Source: an uncultured Lachnospiraceae bacterium (GTDB lineage: Bacteria > Bacillota > Clostridia > Lachnospirales > Lachnospiraceae). From it: 64,000 bases of DNA. Position numbers and translations under genes: made by a program. Shown piece after piece: positions 24,408 through 34,294 of this stretch (position 1 is its first letter; each line of letters starts with the position of its first letter). The notes beneath the pieces are model-generated. The model was not told where the DNA came from, did no database searches, and saw only the letters and a list, made by a program, of their open reading frames with translations. The DNA is taken from assembly GCA_910585625.1 (NCBI GenBank), contig CAJUFQ010000005.1, forward strand, positions 1-64,000, in the 5' to 3' direction.

Positions 24408-25910
24408 ATGAAGAAGCCATTGCCGGTAGGTGTTGACAATTTTCAGAAAATGATGGAAGAGGGGTATTATTACGTTGACAAAACCTTGTTTATCAAAGAA
24501 CTGCTGGATCTGAAGGGGGAGGTGAACTTATTTACCCGTCCCAGGCGTTTTGGAAAGACGCTGAATCTGAGCATGCTGCGGTATTTTTTTGAGGACACCG
24601 GCAATGCGGAAAAGAACCGGCAGAACAAAGAGCTTTTCCAGGGGTTAAAAATCATGGAGGCCGGAGAGGCGTATGCAGAATGCATGGGCATGTACCCAGT
24701 CATTAACCTGACGTTGAAATCGGCAAAGCAGCCTGTCTTTACATCGGCATATGGCAAGGTGTGGAACGCGCTTGCAGAAGAATTCCAGAGGCATCAGTAT
24801 GTTTTGGAGAGCGGTAAACTGAGTGTGGATGATGTAATCATGTATCGGAAAATTGTAAGCGGGAAAGCGGAATATGACGATTATTCCGGGGTATTGAAAT
24901 TTTTAAGCAAATGCCTCTGTCAGGTGTTTGGCAGGAAGACGGTCATCCTACTAGATAAAAGGTACAGCGAGCATTTCGGGTTTACGGAGGCAGAGGTTCT
25001 GCAGATGATGGGGGATTACGGTGCAAAGGGCCGTTTCCCGACAATGAAGGAATGGTATGACGGGTACACGTTCGGGAATACGGAGGTCTATAACCCCTGG
25101 AGCGTGATAAATTTTATGTATGACGTCTGTGCGGACATCCAAGCGTTTCCGCGCCCATATTGGATTAACACCAGCTCCAATGACATCATCAGGGAGCTGA
25201 TTGCAAGGGCAGACCTTGAGACGAAGGGCCAGATAGAGCTGCTTCTTGATGGGGGGACGCTGGATATCCAGGTGCATGAGGAGGTCACGTATGGCGACAT
25301 TCACGGTAGGGGGGAGAACCTGTGGAACATCCTTTGTTTCACTGGGTATCTGACCAAGGAGAGCGAGTATTTCAGGGAGTCTGCCGTCTTCCTGCGTGCC
25401 CGGATTCCCAACACGGAAGTGAAGACCATTTACCAGAACACCATTTTGGCCTGGCTGGAAGAAGTGATGGAGCGGGAGGACTTCCATGGCTTATACCGGG
25501 CGATGGAGGAGGGGGATGCCGTTCGCATGGGGGGAATCCTCTCGGGGCAGCTGTTCCAGACCATCAGCTTTTATGACAGCGCGGAGAACTTCTACCATGG
25601 CTTCCTGGCGGGGATTCTGAGCCAGAGCGAGGATTACCTGGTGAAGTCCAACCGTGAGTCTGGCAATGGGCGTTCCGACATCATGGCCAGAAGCCCATCC
25701 CTGCGGGGAAAGGCGTTTGTGCTGGAACTTAAGGTTTCGGGTTCCATTGACGAGCTGGAAGAGGATGCCGAGAAGGCCCTGAGGCAGATTTATGAAAAGA
25801 GATACATGGAAGAGCTGCGGTCGGAAGGGTATAAGACGGTCGGCTGCTATGGGGTGTCGTTTTACCGCAAAGACTGTGAGGTACGGTTTGGCGGGTTTTC
25901 AGCTTTTTGA
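24408..25910 (+). CDS. AAA-ATPase-like / PD-(D/E)XK nuclease-family protein, internal deletion
   Basis: 500 residues of the abundant 'AAA_ATPase-like plus PDDEXK_9' family (DUF1703) of gut Firmicutes and Bacteroidetes. The N-terminus has VGVDNFQKMMEEGYYYVDKT and a Walker-A-like RPRRFGKTLNLSML. The C-terminal nuclease-like half has GNGRSDIMARSPSLRGKAFVLELKV, containing the D-ExK residues. In relatives VILLDEYD (Walker B) is followed by about 80-100 residues with the CLRISKESIFTGLNN-type segment. Here VILLDKRYSEHFGF joins the two ends in frame, so that part is missing. ATG 24408 has TGGAGG 8 bases upstream. Confidence 0.8.
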   Translation: MKKPLPVGVDNFQKMMEEGYYYVDKTLFIKELLDLKGEVNLFTRPRRFGKTLNLSMLRYFFEDTGNAEKNRQNKELFQGLKIMEAGEAYAECMGMYPVINLTLKSAKQPVFTSAYGKVWNALAEEFQRHQYVLESGKLSVDDVIMYRKIVSGKAEYDDYSGVLKFLSKCLCQVFGRKTVILLDKRYSEHFGFTEAEVLQMMGDYGAKGRFPTMKEWYDGYTFGNTEVYNPWSVINFMYDVCADIQAFPRPYWINTSSNDIIRELIARADLETKGQIELLLDGGTLDIQVHEEVTYGDIHGRGENLWNILCFTGYLTKESEYFRESAVFLRARIPNTEVKTIYQNTILAWLEEVMEREDFHGLYRAMEEGDAVRMGGILSGQLFQTISFYDSAENFYHGFLAGILSQSEDYLVKSNRESGNGRSDIMARSPSLRGKAFVLELKVSGSIDELEEDAEKALRQIYEKRYMEELRSEGYKTVGCYGVSFYRKDCEVRFGGFSAF

Positions 25911-26013
25911 ATCAAGGCCAGGGCAGAACTGCTTGGGATAGGCGGATAGGGCGGCTGGGATAGCGGCACATTCCAATAAACCATAAAAAGCTCTTTGGTG
26001 TTTCAATAAAGGC

Positions 26014-26042
26014 TTTACACGAAAAAAGCACATTGGTATAAT
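26014..26042 (+). promoter_or_regulatory. Promoter of the 63-residue gene
   Basis: TTTACA, 17 bases, TATAAT, with the gene start 43 bases downstream. Confidence 0.55.
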
Positions 26043-26084
26043 TAAATTACCGTTATAGACAGTTGATAGAAATTAGGTGATTAT

Positions 26085-26276
26085 ATGCCCAATACTCTTA
26101 AAGTAGCGAAGGATGCAATAGAACAATTTCAGAAGGTTCAGAAGCATATGTTGATAGCGAAAGAAGAGAATGCAACGAAAACATATGAGAGTTTAAAGGA
26201 TGACTATTTATCTTTAAAAGCAATGCTCAACATAGCAGGCGTCAATCTCACTGACATTGACAAAATCAAAGAGTAG
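26085..26276 (+). CDS. Small helical hypothetical protein
   Basis: 63 residues, predicted to be two or three charged helices (AKDAIEQFQKVQKHMLIAKEE and YESLKDDYLSLKAML), with no Cys and no membrane segment. A good promoter and TTAGGTGAT before the ATG support it as a real gene. I do not recognise the family. It lies between the AAA-ATPase gene and the fibre gene, on the opposite strand to the tail genes. A small regulator or antitoxin-like protein is possible but unsupported. Confidence 0.5.
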   Translation: MPNTLKVAKDAIEQFQKVQKHMLIAKEENATKTYESLKDDYLSLKAMLNIAGVNLTDIDKIKE

Positions 26277-26363
26277 CAGCTCAAAAATTAACAATCATTT
26301 TAGACTTACTTCGGTGTAGGAAGTCACCTGATGATTATATGCATAAGATTTTTGGAATCAAGG

Positions 26364-26402
26364 CCAGGGCAGAGCCGCCTGGAGTAGGCGGCTCTGCCCT
26401 GG
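26364..26402. terminator. Strong hairpin at the end of the tail-fibre operon
   Basis: CCAGGGCAGAGCCGCC/GGCGGCTCTGCCCTGG, a perfect 16-bp stem around TGGAGTA, immediately past the leftward fibre stop. It would also stop rightward transcripts. A partial copy (GGCCAGGGCAGA) occurs at about 25918. Confidence 0.75.
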
Positions 26403-26408
26403 TTGTTG

Positions 26409-28973
26409 TTATGCCGTCCGTTTCCACATATAGCAAGTGATATACGGCTGCAGATTGTTGTGGGCAGTGCCGGAGCCCTGTTTGGAATGCGTATGGGCGG
26501 TGTTCATCGTTATCGTGTCCGCGGAATCGCCTGTTTCTTCCTGGTTGGCGGTGGCTTTCAGACGCTTAATATGTCCGCTGCCACTGAGTGTGGCATTGCC
26601 CCTGGCTTCAAATAGTTTCGGATTATTCATCCCGGCTCGTTCCAATGCATAGCAGCTGAACCCAAATGACGCCCCTGCGCTTGCATGGTCATGCTGGGGC
26701 ATGTTGGCTACAGATAAGGCTACTGTCTTGGATCCGCCTGTCTTTTCGGAGTAACTGAATTCTGTTTCTGATTCAGATATCCCGACCGGAACCCTTCCGT
26801 TGCCCCAGCGAACCCACGTACCGCCGAACAGGGTGGAAGGGTTGGTGGAGTTGACGCTCATGTAGATGGAGCCAACGGGGTAGACTCTGTTTAATACGTC
26901 GTCTTCATAATTTCCCCAAATTCCCCAAGAAACGGAGGGGCTTCTGTATTGGTATTGATCACGTTTATAGATAAATATTTTGTGGTAATATGCATCGCCG
27001 TAGGAATTTATAGGGATTGCTATCTGCAATATTCTGTCATATGAATTTTTAAATACAATCAATCCATAATCGCTGTAGGAGGAATTCGGGGAATTGCTGC
27101 AATTTCTCATCAGATAATACCCCGGGGTTGTTTGGTCATTAAAGCTTCCGCCATTGATTGTCTTTCTGCTGATATAGCTATCCTTAATCACATTCCCGTC
27201 GCTGTCCTGCGTGGCTTTGGTTGCAGTGGCGGCGTTCCCGCCATATGCCACATGGGTGTTGCTGATAGTCGTGGAGATGGTGGGAAGGGCGGAGGCATTT
27301 ACCGCCACTCCCCACCCCGAATGCCAGGAGGAAAAGCCGTAATTGCTGTATCCAAGGACGACGTCATGCACTTTCACTTGCGGGTAGTGCCATACTGTGG
27401 AGGCTTCCCCAATCGTTACCGCGCATTTGCTGCCGTCATGCCCGAACCTGACCGGGAGGTTTGCGTGGGAGGCCCCGGCTTTTCCGACACATACGGCAGT
27501 GCAGTTAAGCCACTGTGGGCCTCCTCCATAGTTGTAGCCTGAGAGGTGGTAATCTATGGATTCCCCGGTCGTGTACTCGTAAATGGATACTGTGAATTTT
27601 ACCATGGTGTTTGTCCAGGAAACGGGCAACGATATTCTCAGGTAGCCTGTGGGTGAGTTGGTTGATACAAGAGTTCCATCATCCGGGTACGAGAGATACG
27701 AATTCTTTCCTGCATATGCAATCCCACCGGCAGGAGCCACGCTTCCGCTGAGGGTTCCTCCCGACAGTGCGAGCGCCCCGACATCTGCTGGCGTGAGGTT
27801 CACGTTTCCTTTCCGATAAGTTTTCTCGGCCTCGCCTTTCACGCCTGCCACGAGGCTTCCGGCCAGCACGTCCCATTTGCCGCCGGCAGTCTTGTAAACA
27901 TTTGAGCCGGCCGGAATCGTGAGATTAGCTCCTTCCATAAAGTTCGCGTTCGTGATGAACTGGTCGGAGATGTTGTACATATCGCCCTCTCTGGCGTCTG
28001 CCAGGGCGGGAAGATTGGCAAATGCCACCGTACCCATTGGGCGCAACGCGCCGGAGAAGCTGTCGTGGATCTGCTTAGTTTTTTCATAAAATTCTTTTGC
28101 ATTCGTGTAATAATATTTTGCATTGTCTTGCGTATCTGCTTGGTTGTTGGGTCTTTTCAGGCTGGTGCCTCCGACGGCATAGCTTTGGGAGAGCAATGCA
28201 GAGCCAGAAGCGGAAGCTGCGCTTTGGCTGGCAGAGGCTGCGCTTTGGCTGGCAGAAGCGGCAGAGTTGGAAGCAGCCGTTGCCTTGGCAGTCGCTGTGT
28301 TTGCATTTTTCTGCGTTTCCGTGCAATAGTATCTTGCATTGTCTGTTTCTTCATTTTCCCGGGTGCCAGTGCCTCCGACGGCATAGGACTTGGCTTGCGT
28401 AGCGCTTGCTTTAGCCGCCTCCGTTACTTCTTTGAAAGTCTGCTTTGCTTCCGCCAAGGCTTTGTCTAAGGCGTCGAATTGGTTGGAAGAAGTAATGCAG
28501 TCATTGGAATAAGAGCTTGCGATAATATTGACGTTCAGGTTCATGGTTGCAAAAGCATAGCTGTCGTCAGGCTTTTTGTCAATGCTTGAAGAAGAGCGGT
28601 CGGCTGACTCCTTCGCGGGATTGGCTGGAAGGCTATTGGAAGATGCGCCTTGCGGGTTATTTTTAGCGGCAAGCTCTGATTTTATAAATACAAGCTCTGC
28701 CGTCCCGTTTCCGGCGGCAAGGCAGGCGCCCTCTGGAATGGGTACGTCAATGGTGCCGTCATCGTTGATTGTGCAGTCTGTGAATATGTATCTTTTGTCC
28801 GGGGTCTCCATTTTAAAGAAGCAGCTTTGGCTGTTCTTGTCTGCATGGAACGGCTCGCCTCTGTCAGTCAGGCTGACACGGAGCAGAAAGCAGTTCTTTG
28901 TGTATTGCTTGATGTGTATGGTTTTGAGTTTGTTATAGCTGAGGTCTAACGTGATTTCATGTGTAAAAGTCAT
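26409..28973 (-). CDS. Tail fibre / BppU-type upper baseplate protein
   Basis: 854 residues. Residues 1-115 resemble the BppU N-terminal domain of siphophage baseplates (THEITLDLSYNKLKTI...IFTDCTINDDGTIDVPIPEG). An Ala/Ser/Gln-rich stalk follows (about 180-290) with repeats of SYAVGGT and AASASQSAASAS, then a beta-rich region. The C-terminus (YPVGSIYMSVNSTNPSTLF, MPQHDHA, NLQPYITCYMWKRTA) is a phage tail-fibre/collar-type tip. It probably recognises the target cell surface. It is last in the operon that starts at R4, with AAAGGAGAAATT before the ATG. Confidence 0.85.
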   Translation of the reverse strand: MTFTHEITLDLSYNKLKTIHIKQYTKNCFLLRVSLTDRGEPFHADKNSQSCFFKMETPDKRYIFTDCTINDDGTIDVPIPEGACLAAGNGTAELVFIKSELAAKNNPQGASSNSLPANPAKESADRSSSSIDKKPDDSYAFATMNLNVNIIASSYSNDCITSSNQFDALDKALAEAKQTFKEVTEAAKASATQAKSYAVGGTGTRENEETDNARYYCTETQKNANTATAKATAASNSAASASQSAASASQSAASASGSALLSQSYAVGGTSLKRPNNQADTQDNAKYYYTNAKEFYEKTKQIHDSFSGALRPMGTVAFANLPALADAREGDMYNISDQFITNANFMEGANLTIPAGSNVYKTAGGKWDVLAGSLVAGVKGEAEKTYRKGNVNLTPADVGALALSGGTLSGSVAPAGGIAYAGKNSYLSYPDDGTLVSTNSPTGYLRISLPVSWTNTMVKFTVSIYEYTTGESIDYHLSGYNYGGGPQWLNCTAVCVGKAGASHANLPVRFGHDGSKCAVTIGEASTVWHYPQVKVHDVVLGYSNYGFSSWHSGWGVAVNASALPTISTTISNTHVAYGGNAATATKATQDSDGNVIKDSYISRKTINGGSFNDQTTPGYYLMRNCSNSPNSSYSDYGLIVFKNSYDRILQIAIPINSYGDAYYHKIFIYKRDQYQYRSPSVSWGIWGNYEDDVLNRVYPVGSIYMSVNSTNPSTLFGGTWVRWGNGRVPVGISESETEFSYSEKTGGSKTVALSVANMPQHDHASAGASFGFSCYALERAGMNNPKLFEARGNATLSGSGHIKRLKATANQEETGDSADTITMNTAHTHSKQGSGTAHNNLQPYITCYMWKRTA

Positions 28974-28986
28974 AATTTCTCCTTTC

Positions 28987-29814
28987 TTATAATCCCACCA
29001 GCATGATGGGAGAGTATCTGAGCGTTATGCCGCACGCCAGGTTGGCGGATATGCAGCTTTCCTCTGTCCCGTAATCCCGCTGGATCCTGGGGAAAATGAA
29101 GTTGAAGTCTGCCGCGATGTTATGGGCCGGATCGGAGGAAGAGATAATCTGCCGGGGGCCGTTGATGGTGATGGTTTCTGCGTTCCTGCAGTTTTTGATC
29201 TCGGTCGTCCGTCCATCCAGCGTCAGCGTAAACGTCCCTTCCTCTTGTATCTGGATTTCCAGGTCAGGATAAAGGTATCCTTCTGCATCGGAAAGGTTTG
29301 GGAAATATTTCTTTTCCGCTTCCAACTGGTTATTTATATCATAAGTGTTAAAATGGAAATCATAGGCGACCGCGTCATGGTAGGCATAAGGGGCGTCCGT
29401 ATACATCGTAAGTTCCAGCCCGACAATCCTGCCGTTGCAATTAATCTGCTTGGCAGTGAAAGTGGCGTTCCAGTAAATGTCTGTGTAGCCATCCTGGGCA
29501 ATCTTGAACGGATGGTAGGAGTCCCGGCAGAGCCACCGCTGTATCTCTGACAGCTGCGATGGGGATAAATACATATCTCCGGGGTTGTACCTCATGCAGG
29601 GGCTTTTGCAGATTTGGAAGGTGCAGCTGTAAGGGGCGTCGTAAGAGGACGCGTGCAGATGGAAGATATCGGAACCGCCCGGCTTTTCCTGGGCGTAAGT
29701 GATATCTGCGCCGGAAGATACGGTCTCCATGCCTGAGCTGCCGTCAAACGAGCAGACAATCATATGGAATTCTGATAATCTTTTTTGGTCGTATTCAAAA
29801 TCTATCGCATACAT
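28987..29814 (-). CDS. Distal tail (Dit-like) protein
   Basis: 275 residues beginning MYAIDFEYDQKRLSEFHMIVCSFDGS. A beta-rich N-terminal half and a galectin-like C-terminal half, in line with Dit hub proteins that join the tail tube to the baseplate. It stands 3 bases from the DUF1617-like gene and 13 bases before the fibre gene, within one leftward operon. Family assignment rests on the N-terminal pattern and context. Confidence 0.7.
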   Translation of the reverse strand: MYAIDFEYDQKRLSEFHMIVCSFDGSSGMETVSSGADITYAQEKPGGSDIFHLHASSYDAPYSCTFQICKSPCMRYNPGDMYLSPSQLSEIQRWLCRDSYHPFKIAQDGYTDIYWNATFTAKQINCNGRIVGLELTMYTDAPYAYHDAVAYDFHFNTYDINNQLEAEKKYFPNLSDAEGYLYPDLEIQIQEEGTFTLTLDGRTTEIKNCRNAETITINGPRQIISSSDPAHNIAADFNFIFPRIQRDYGTEESCISANLACGITLRYSPIMLVGL

Positions 29815-29817
29815 ATT

Positions 29818-30192
29818 TTATTCCTCCATAATAGCCATCAGCGGGAGGAGGGTTTTGGGCGATACCTTAATCCCGCATAATGCGTCCTTGGGGATTTTGC
29901 GGATATCGGCTTCTGCTTCTGAGGACAGCAGCTCCTCCATCTTTGCAGAGAAGGTTTTCGGTTCCGTGATTTCTACGCTCCCATCGTCAGACTGGCAGAT
30001 GTTGCCGTCTGCGTCTCTTTTTGCATATTCCGTGACTAATTTGTTGCGTTTGGCGTCAATCACTCCCTTTGCCACTGCCAGCTCATTCATGTCTTTGGCA
30101 ATGATGCAAGCGGAATCTAAGTCCAGTTCCGTGTCAGAAAGTTTTTCCAGAGAGTGAAGGATGTTTAAGATGTCAGTTGCTTTTAATTTCAT
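29818..30192 (-). CDS. DUF1617-like phage protein
   Basis: 124 residues (MKLKATDILNILHSLEKLSDTELDLDSACIIAKDMNELAVAKG), resembling the small DUF1617 proteins found next to tail and lysis genes of lactic-acid-bacteria phages. No function is established for that family. The Dit-like gene follows after 3 bases. AAGGAGGAACTAATCT precedes the ATG. Confidence 0.65.
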   Translation of the reverse strand: MKLKATDILNILHSLEKLSDTELDLDSACIIAKDMNELAVAKGVIDAKRNKLVTEYAKRDADGNICQSDDGSVEITEPKTFSAKMEELLSSEAEADIRKIPKDALCGIKVSPKTLLPLMAIMEE

Positions 30193-30228
30193 AGATTAGT
30201 TCCTCCTTGAGTCATAAAACAGATGGCT

Positions 30229-33200
30229 TCATGCCATCCGCTGTTCTAAATCTGCGATGCGTTGTCTTAAAGTTTCATTTTCCAGGTAAAGCTTCTGGAT
30301 CATGTGGGTGTTCCAGGAAGTGAATTCCGTGTAAATCAGCCCCATGGGGTCTTCGCAGCCGTTGAATTCTTCGTTGTCCGGGCTGCTTTTCATCTGCACG
30401 AAGCCGCCGAAATCTTTGGTGGTGAAGCCATGGGAGAGGAAGGCTTCTTTGACCTGCCCCGCTCCGAACCCGAAATGCATCCGGCCGGAAGATCCGTTGT
30501 TAAACCGGAAGGCGCAGGGGGTGAGAGCCAGGAATACCTCGTCGAATTCGTCTAACGGCCGGAAAGAATTTTTCAGGCGTTCGTCGGAGGTGACGGTGGC
30601 CCCGGAGGCAGAGCCTAAGGTGACGGAGCCTCCTTTGAGGATGAGGGCGCCATAGCTGCTATCTCCGACGGAAAGATTGTTATCCTTAAACCGCAGCAAG
30701 TTCTTATCGTCTGAGTTGGCAAATTTGTCCCCATATACTTTGCCGTTCATATCTATTCTGAATACGATGGTATCGTTATTTAAGATATCCAGTCCGTCCA
30801 CCGTCATGGAAATGGAATTATGGGAGTATCTTTCTTCTACAAAAAAACCGACGCTTGTCGATCCTTTCTTATCGTTTGACGTGTTAAAACAGGTAATGCC
30901 TCCGTCTGAAAAAGTCGAGACGCCATAGGTACCATAGGAAAAGAGTTCGCCATCTTCAATCATTACGTAACATCCTTTTGACGTACCGTTAAACCGAAAT
31001 CCGTCTGTTCCTAGGTAAATCCCTCCTCTATCCTTTTCTTTCAGGCCCGAGATGCCGTTATAAAAAGCAGAATCCGTAATGGTAAAACCGCCGATCTGCC
31101 CATTTTCTGAGAGGATTTCTCCACGGAAAGTACCGTCAACGGCGTCGACTGTCCCCCGGAAAAACCCGTCGGTGGCTTCAATCGTACCATGGAAAGAGCC
31201 GTCGGTAGCGTGTACAGTCCCGGTAAAAGAACCGTCGGTTGCTTCGACCGTACCATGGAAAGAGCCGTCGGTAGCGTGTACAGTCCCGGTAAAAGAGCCG
31301 TCGGTGGCGTGTACGGTTCCGGTCATATGCAGATTGCCATGTTCATCGCAATATAGGATGTCGTCATCTTGTGACGGAACAGCGCTGCATTTGGAAATCC
31401 GCAAGAGCCTGGAAGCATTGGGGTTGATGGTGACGGCATTTTTGCTGCTCCGCACACAAAGACCATCCATATCGAACGTAAGGGAGTTGTTCTTGTTGTA
31501 AATCCCCAGGTTTTCCCCGAGGATGAACCTTCCCACGATATTGTCAGCAATCACGCCGTAACCGGCCATTTCCTTTTCCGTCTCAGGGTCGTAATAATAA
31601 TATCTGCCGATTGCGCTGTGGATGGTCTGCCAGCCGTCGTCGGTCAGGAAAAGCGCGTTGCGGTTGAGCTTCAGCTGGTGGCGGTCGTACCCGTCCGCAA
31701 TGTCGTCATAGGCGCGGCAGAGGATGCCGTTGGCGTCCATGACGATTTCCTGCGTCAAAGAATCGTTGGCCAGTTTTGTTTTCGTGGCGTCCAGGCCGTT
31801 CTTAATCCAGTCGCTCACATACGCAGAGGCAGAGACGGCATGGCTCATCTGCTGTTTGAACGAAGAATAGGAGGAGGACAGGGAACTGGCTGTGCGGATG
31901 ACAGACTCAAAGTCTGAAATCCCGTCGGCAGTCTTTGCCAGAGTCGAGAATTCCACGCTGATGGAAATCTGGTCTTCAAAGGTGAACTGGCAGGAAATCA
32001 GCCTCAGGTGGTAGACAGTCTCATCTACCATCATATGGATCCAGTTCCCCACCTGGAAATCTTTGGCGAAATCGCCGAATTCCGGGAGGGCAAGCAGGTT
32101 GTTGATTTCTGCGCTTACTTCATACTGCATATTCCCGGCTTTGAAGAGTTCCTTTTTTGCGGCGTCTAGGAGTTCTTGCGCCTTATCGAGGATTTGGGAA
32201 TCGGTAAGCCCGCTGCTGATATAGCTGTCGTTTTGGTAGCTGTCTTCCCTTCGGTAGGAGCAGAATGCAGCCCACAGTTCATCGCCGAGGAAGGTCCTGA
32301 AATCCAGTTCCTTTCGTTCTGCCTCCTTTATGGCTCTCAGGCTCTCGGATATTTTCTTCACGGTTTCCAGCTGGCCGGCCTTAGAGGCAATTTCATCGGC
32401 AATGCATTTGATGCGCTTGTTGTATGGCTCATAGAATGTGTCATATAATTCCTTGCCCCCGGACGTTTCGGAACAGGCCTTTACTATGATTGCCAGGCAG
32501 TTCTGGAAAGAGGCCTCGATGCCGGAAAGGTAATCCATGTTGTATAATTTCAATTTCGTGGCAAATTCCGTCTCATCCAGTCCCATGTCTGTGATCGGCT
32601 TTGCATACCGATCTGCTTTTGCCAGTTCTTTCTCTAATTTCTGCTTTAGGAAGTTTTCCAGGTCGGAATTAACAGCCAAAGAGATTTCTGCCTGCCCGGA
32701 ATGGCTCTTGTCTGCAAGTTCCGTCAGCCGGATTGTGCCGTGCCATGTGGTCTGCCCGTCTTGCTCGGAGAGGGAGGTATTTTCTGTTGAGATCCTATAT
32801 AATGCAGTGTTGACATATATCCTGCAGTAATTTTCCACAGCCCGGTCTATGGACGTCAAGACGGACGTCTGGGCATAAGGAACGCTGATGGGGCTTAAAT
32901 TCTCAGCAGTCAGCCTGGCAAGCGTGTCTTCCAGCGTTTCCTGTTCCGTGGCGATTGTGGGGAACATGGACGACTGCAGGAAGTAAGCAATGTCCGTGGC
33001 TTCGTTGAGATAACGGATGATGTTCTTGTAACCTTGCGCATAATGCTGCCCGGACGCCAGCGTTGTCTCTATGGGATGGAATCTGTCCCTGTCATTCCCG
33101 AATTCATCCTTATCGGGAAAGTTTTGGCTGATGCTGTTTACGATGGCGTTATAGCCGGCAACATCAGGCACAGCGAAGGGTTTGCGGTCGTATGAGTAGC

Positions 33201-34266
33201 CGTAACTGTCATTGTATCTGTCTATCACTGCAACAAGGCCTTGGGGCATGGAATTTTTTGCCTCCGGGGAAAAATAATAGATGTAGCTGCTTCCGCCGGG
33301 ACTGAGGCTGGCAAGGGCGTCGGTGATGACGTCGTCCCCGCCCTTTACATGGAAACAGTTCTTAAGGGAATCCTTGTTGCTTTTGATGGAGGCTGAACGG
33401 GCAAGGTTGTCCTTTGAAATGTAGATGGACGTGTCCTTTCCGTAGGCGCCGCTGACGTCAGCCTGCCCGCATTCCGGGCATACGCCGGTAAACTCCCCGC
33501 GGTATCCGCATTTGCACGTATTGCATAAATCGTAGGCGTTGACGGTTCGGTCTGCCGCACGGAAAATGAACAGGCATTTGTACAGCTCGGCAACTTCGCC
33601 CATCAGCGTGTCGTAAACCGTTGTATTGGATATGGAAAATTCGTGCCAGGAGGACAGCTGTTTGAGGCTGTTGTCGATGTGGCCGACAGAGTAGTGGGAA
33701 GCCTTGTCCAGGATGCGGTGCAGGAGGGAGGAGGATTTCAGGATTCGCCGTCTCATTTCCAGCGTGGCTGCCCTGTCTTCGCCTCCATTCTCATTCATTA
33801 CGGTGTATTTCTTGTCGCTGTCCCAGATGGCTTGGTACGCTGCCGTGTCGCTGGGGCTGCGGTAAAAGACGGTGGGGAAGTTGGGGTCGTAATCGTCCCT
33901 CGCGATGTCTGCTTCGGTGTTGATTTCAATGTCATAGAGGTTCACCTGTGACAGCTCCGACTCGCATAAGGAACGGCATGTCACTTTCTTCACGACTTCC
34001 AGGTCTTCTGTCTTTTCTGCCTGCATGTCAAAGTATTCTCCATATTCCGGAAGGCAGACGATGTTATAGTCGTTGACTTCCTCCCAGATATGGCTGTCTG
34101 TATCTGAGGCGTGTACCGTGAACGACAATTCGTTGGGTGAATTGAAATGCTTGGTATAGGTCAGGCCGTATGCCTTTACGGAGCCGATATTCTCATAATT
34201 CCGGCGTTTTATGACGACGGTAGGTATCTTGATGTTCAGGTTGTTCTTGTAAATCTTTTCTGCCAT
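30229..34266 (-). CDS. Tail-tip (Tal-like) protein with S74 autoprocessing domain
   Basis: 1345 residues. The first about 850 residues resemble phage minor structural/tail-associated proteins, with an unusual Cys cluster at 248-266 (CNTCKCG...CPECG). An 11-residue repeat array (DGSFTGTVHAT-like, six units) lies near residues 980-1050. The C-terminus is a peptidase-S74 intramolecular chaperone with catalytic Ser1227 and Lys1232 (SDERLKN), which normally cuts itself off after trimer folding, and a final coiled coil (LYLENETLRQRIADLEQRM). AGGAGAAATC precedes the ATG. Confidence 0.85.
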   Translation of the reverse strand: MAEKIYKNNLNIKIPTVVIKRRNYENIGSVKAYGLTYTKHFNSPNELSFTVHASDTDSHIWEEVNDYNIVCLPEYGEYFDMQAEKTEDLEVVKKVTCRSLCESELSQVNLYDIEINTEADIARDDYDPNFPTVFYRSPSDTAAYQAIWDSDKKYTVMNENGGEDRAATLEMRRRILKSSSLLHRILDKASHYSVGHIDNSLKQLSSWHEFSISNTTVYDTLMGEVAELYKCLFIFRAADRTVNAYDLCNTCKCGYRGEFTGVCPECGQADVSGAYGKDTSIYISKDNLARSASIKSNKDSLKNCFHVKGGDDVITDALASLSPGGSSYIYYFSPEAKNSMPQGLVAVIDRYNDSYGYSYDRKPFAVPDVAGYNAIVNSISQNFPDKDEFGNDRDRFHPIETTLASGQHYAQGYKNIIRYLNEATDIAYFLQSSMFPTIATEQETLEDTLARLTAENLSPISVPYAQTSVLTSIDRAVENYCRIYVNTALYRISTENTSLSEQDGQTTWHGTIRLTELADKSHSGQAEISLAVNSDLENFLKQKLEKELAKADRYAKPITDMGLDETEFATKLKLYNMDYLSGIEASFQNCLAIIVKACSETSGGKELYDTFYEPYNKRIKCIADEIASKAGQLETVKKISESLRAIKEAERKELDFRTFLGDELWAAFCSYRREDSYQNDSYISSGLTDSQILDKAQELLDAAKKELFKAGNMQYEVSAEINNLLALPEFGDFAKDFQVGNWIHMMVDETVYHLRLISCQFTFEDQISISVEFSTLAKTADGISDFESVIRTASSLSSSYSSFKQQMSHAVSASAYVSDWIKNGLDATKTKLANDSLTQEIVMDANGILCRAYDDIADGYDRHQLKLNRNALFLTDDGWQTIHSAIGRYYYYDPETEKEMAGYGVIADNIVGRFILGENLGIYNKNNSLTFDMDGLCVRSSKNAVTINPNASRLLRISKCSAVPSQDDDILYCDEHGNLHMTGTVHATDGSFTGTVHATDGSFHGTVEATDGSFTGTVHATDGSFHGTIEATDGFFRGTVDAVDGTFRGEILSENGQIGGFTITDSAFYNGISGLKEKDRGGIYLGTDGFRFNGTSKGCYVMIEDGELFSYGTYGVSTFSDGGITCFNTSNDKKGSTSVGFFVEERYSHNSISMTVDGLDILNNDTIVFRIDMNGKVYGDKFANSDDKNLLRFKDNNLSVGDSSYGALILKGGSVTLGSASGATVTSDERLKNSFRPLDEFDEVFLALTPCAFRFNNGSSGRMHFGFGAGQVKEAFLSHGFTTKDFGGFVQMKSSPDNEEFNGCEDPMGLIYTEFTSWNTHMIQKLYLENETLRQRIADLEQRMA
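31110..31325 (-). repeat. 33-bp tandem repeats in the tail-tip gene
   Basis: Six tandem units of about 33 bases encode the 11-residue DGSF(T/H)GTV(H/E)AT motif. Alternate units are almost identical at the DNA level (ACCGTCGGTAGCGTGTAC recurs), so unit number could change by slippage. Confidence 0.8.
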
Positions 34267-34294
34267 GATTTCTCCTTTCTAGGAGGAGAACTTG

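Noticed and set aside
26409..26652. Short plus-strand frames inside the fibre gene
   Set aside because: They are shadows of the fibre coding sequence, without ribosome sites or domains.
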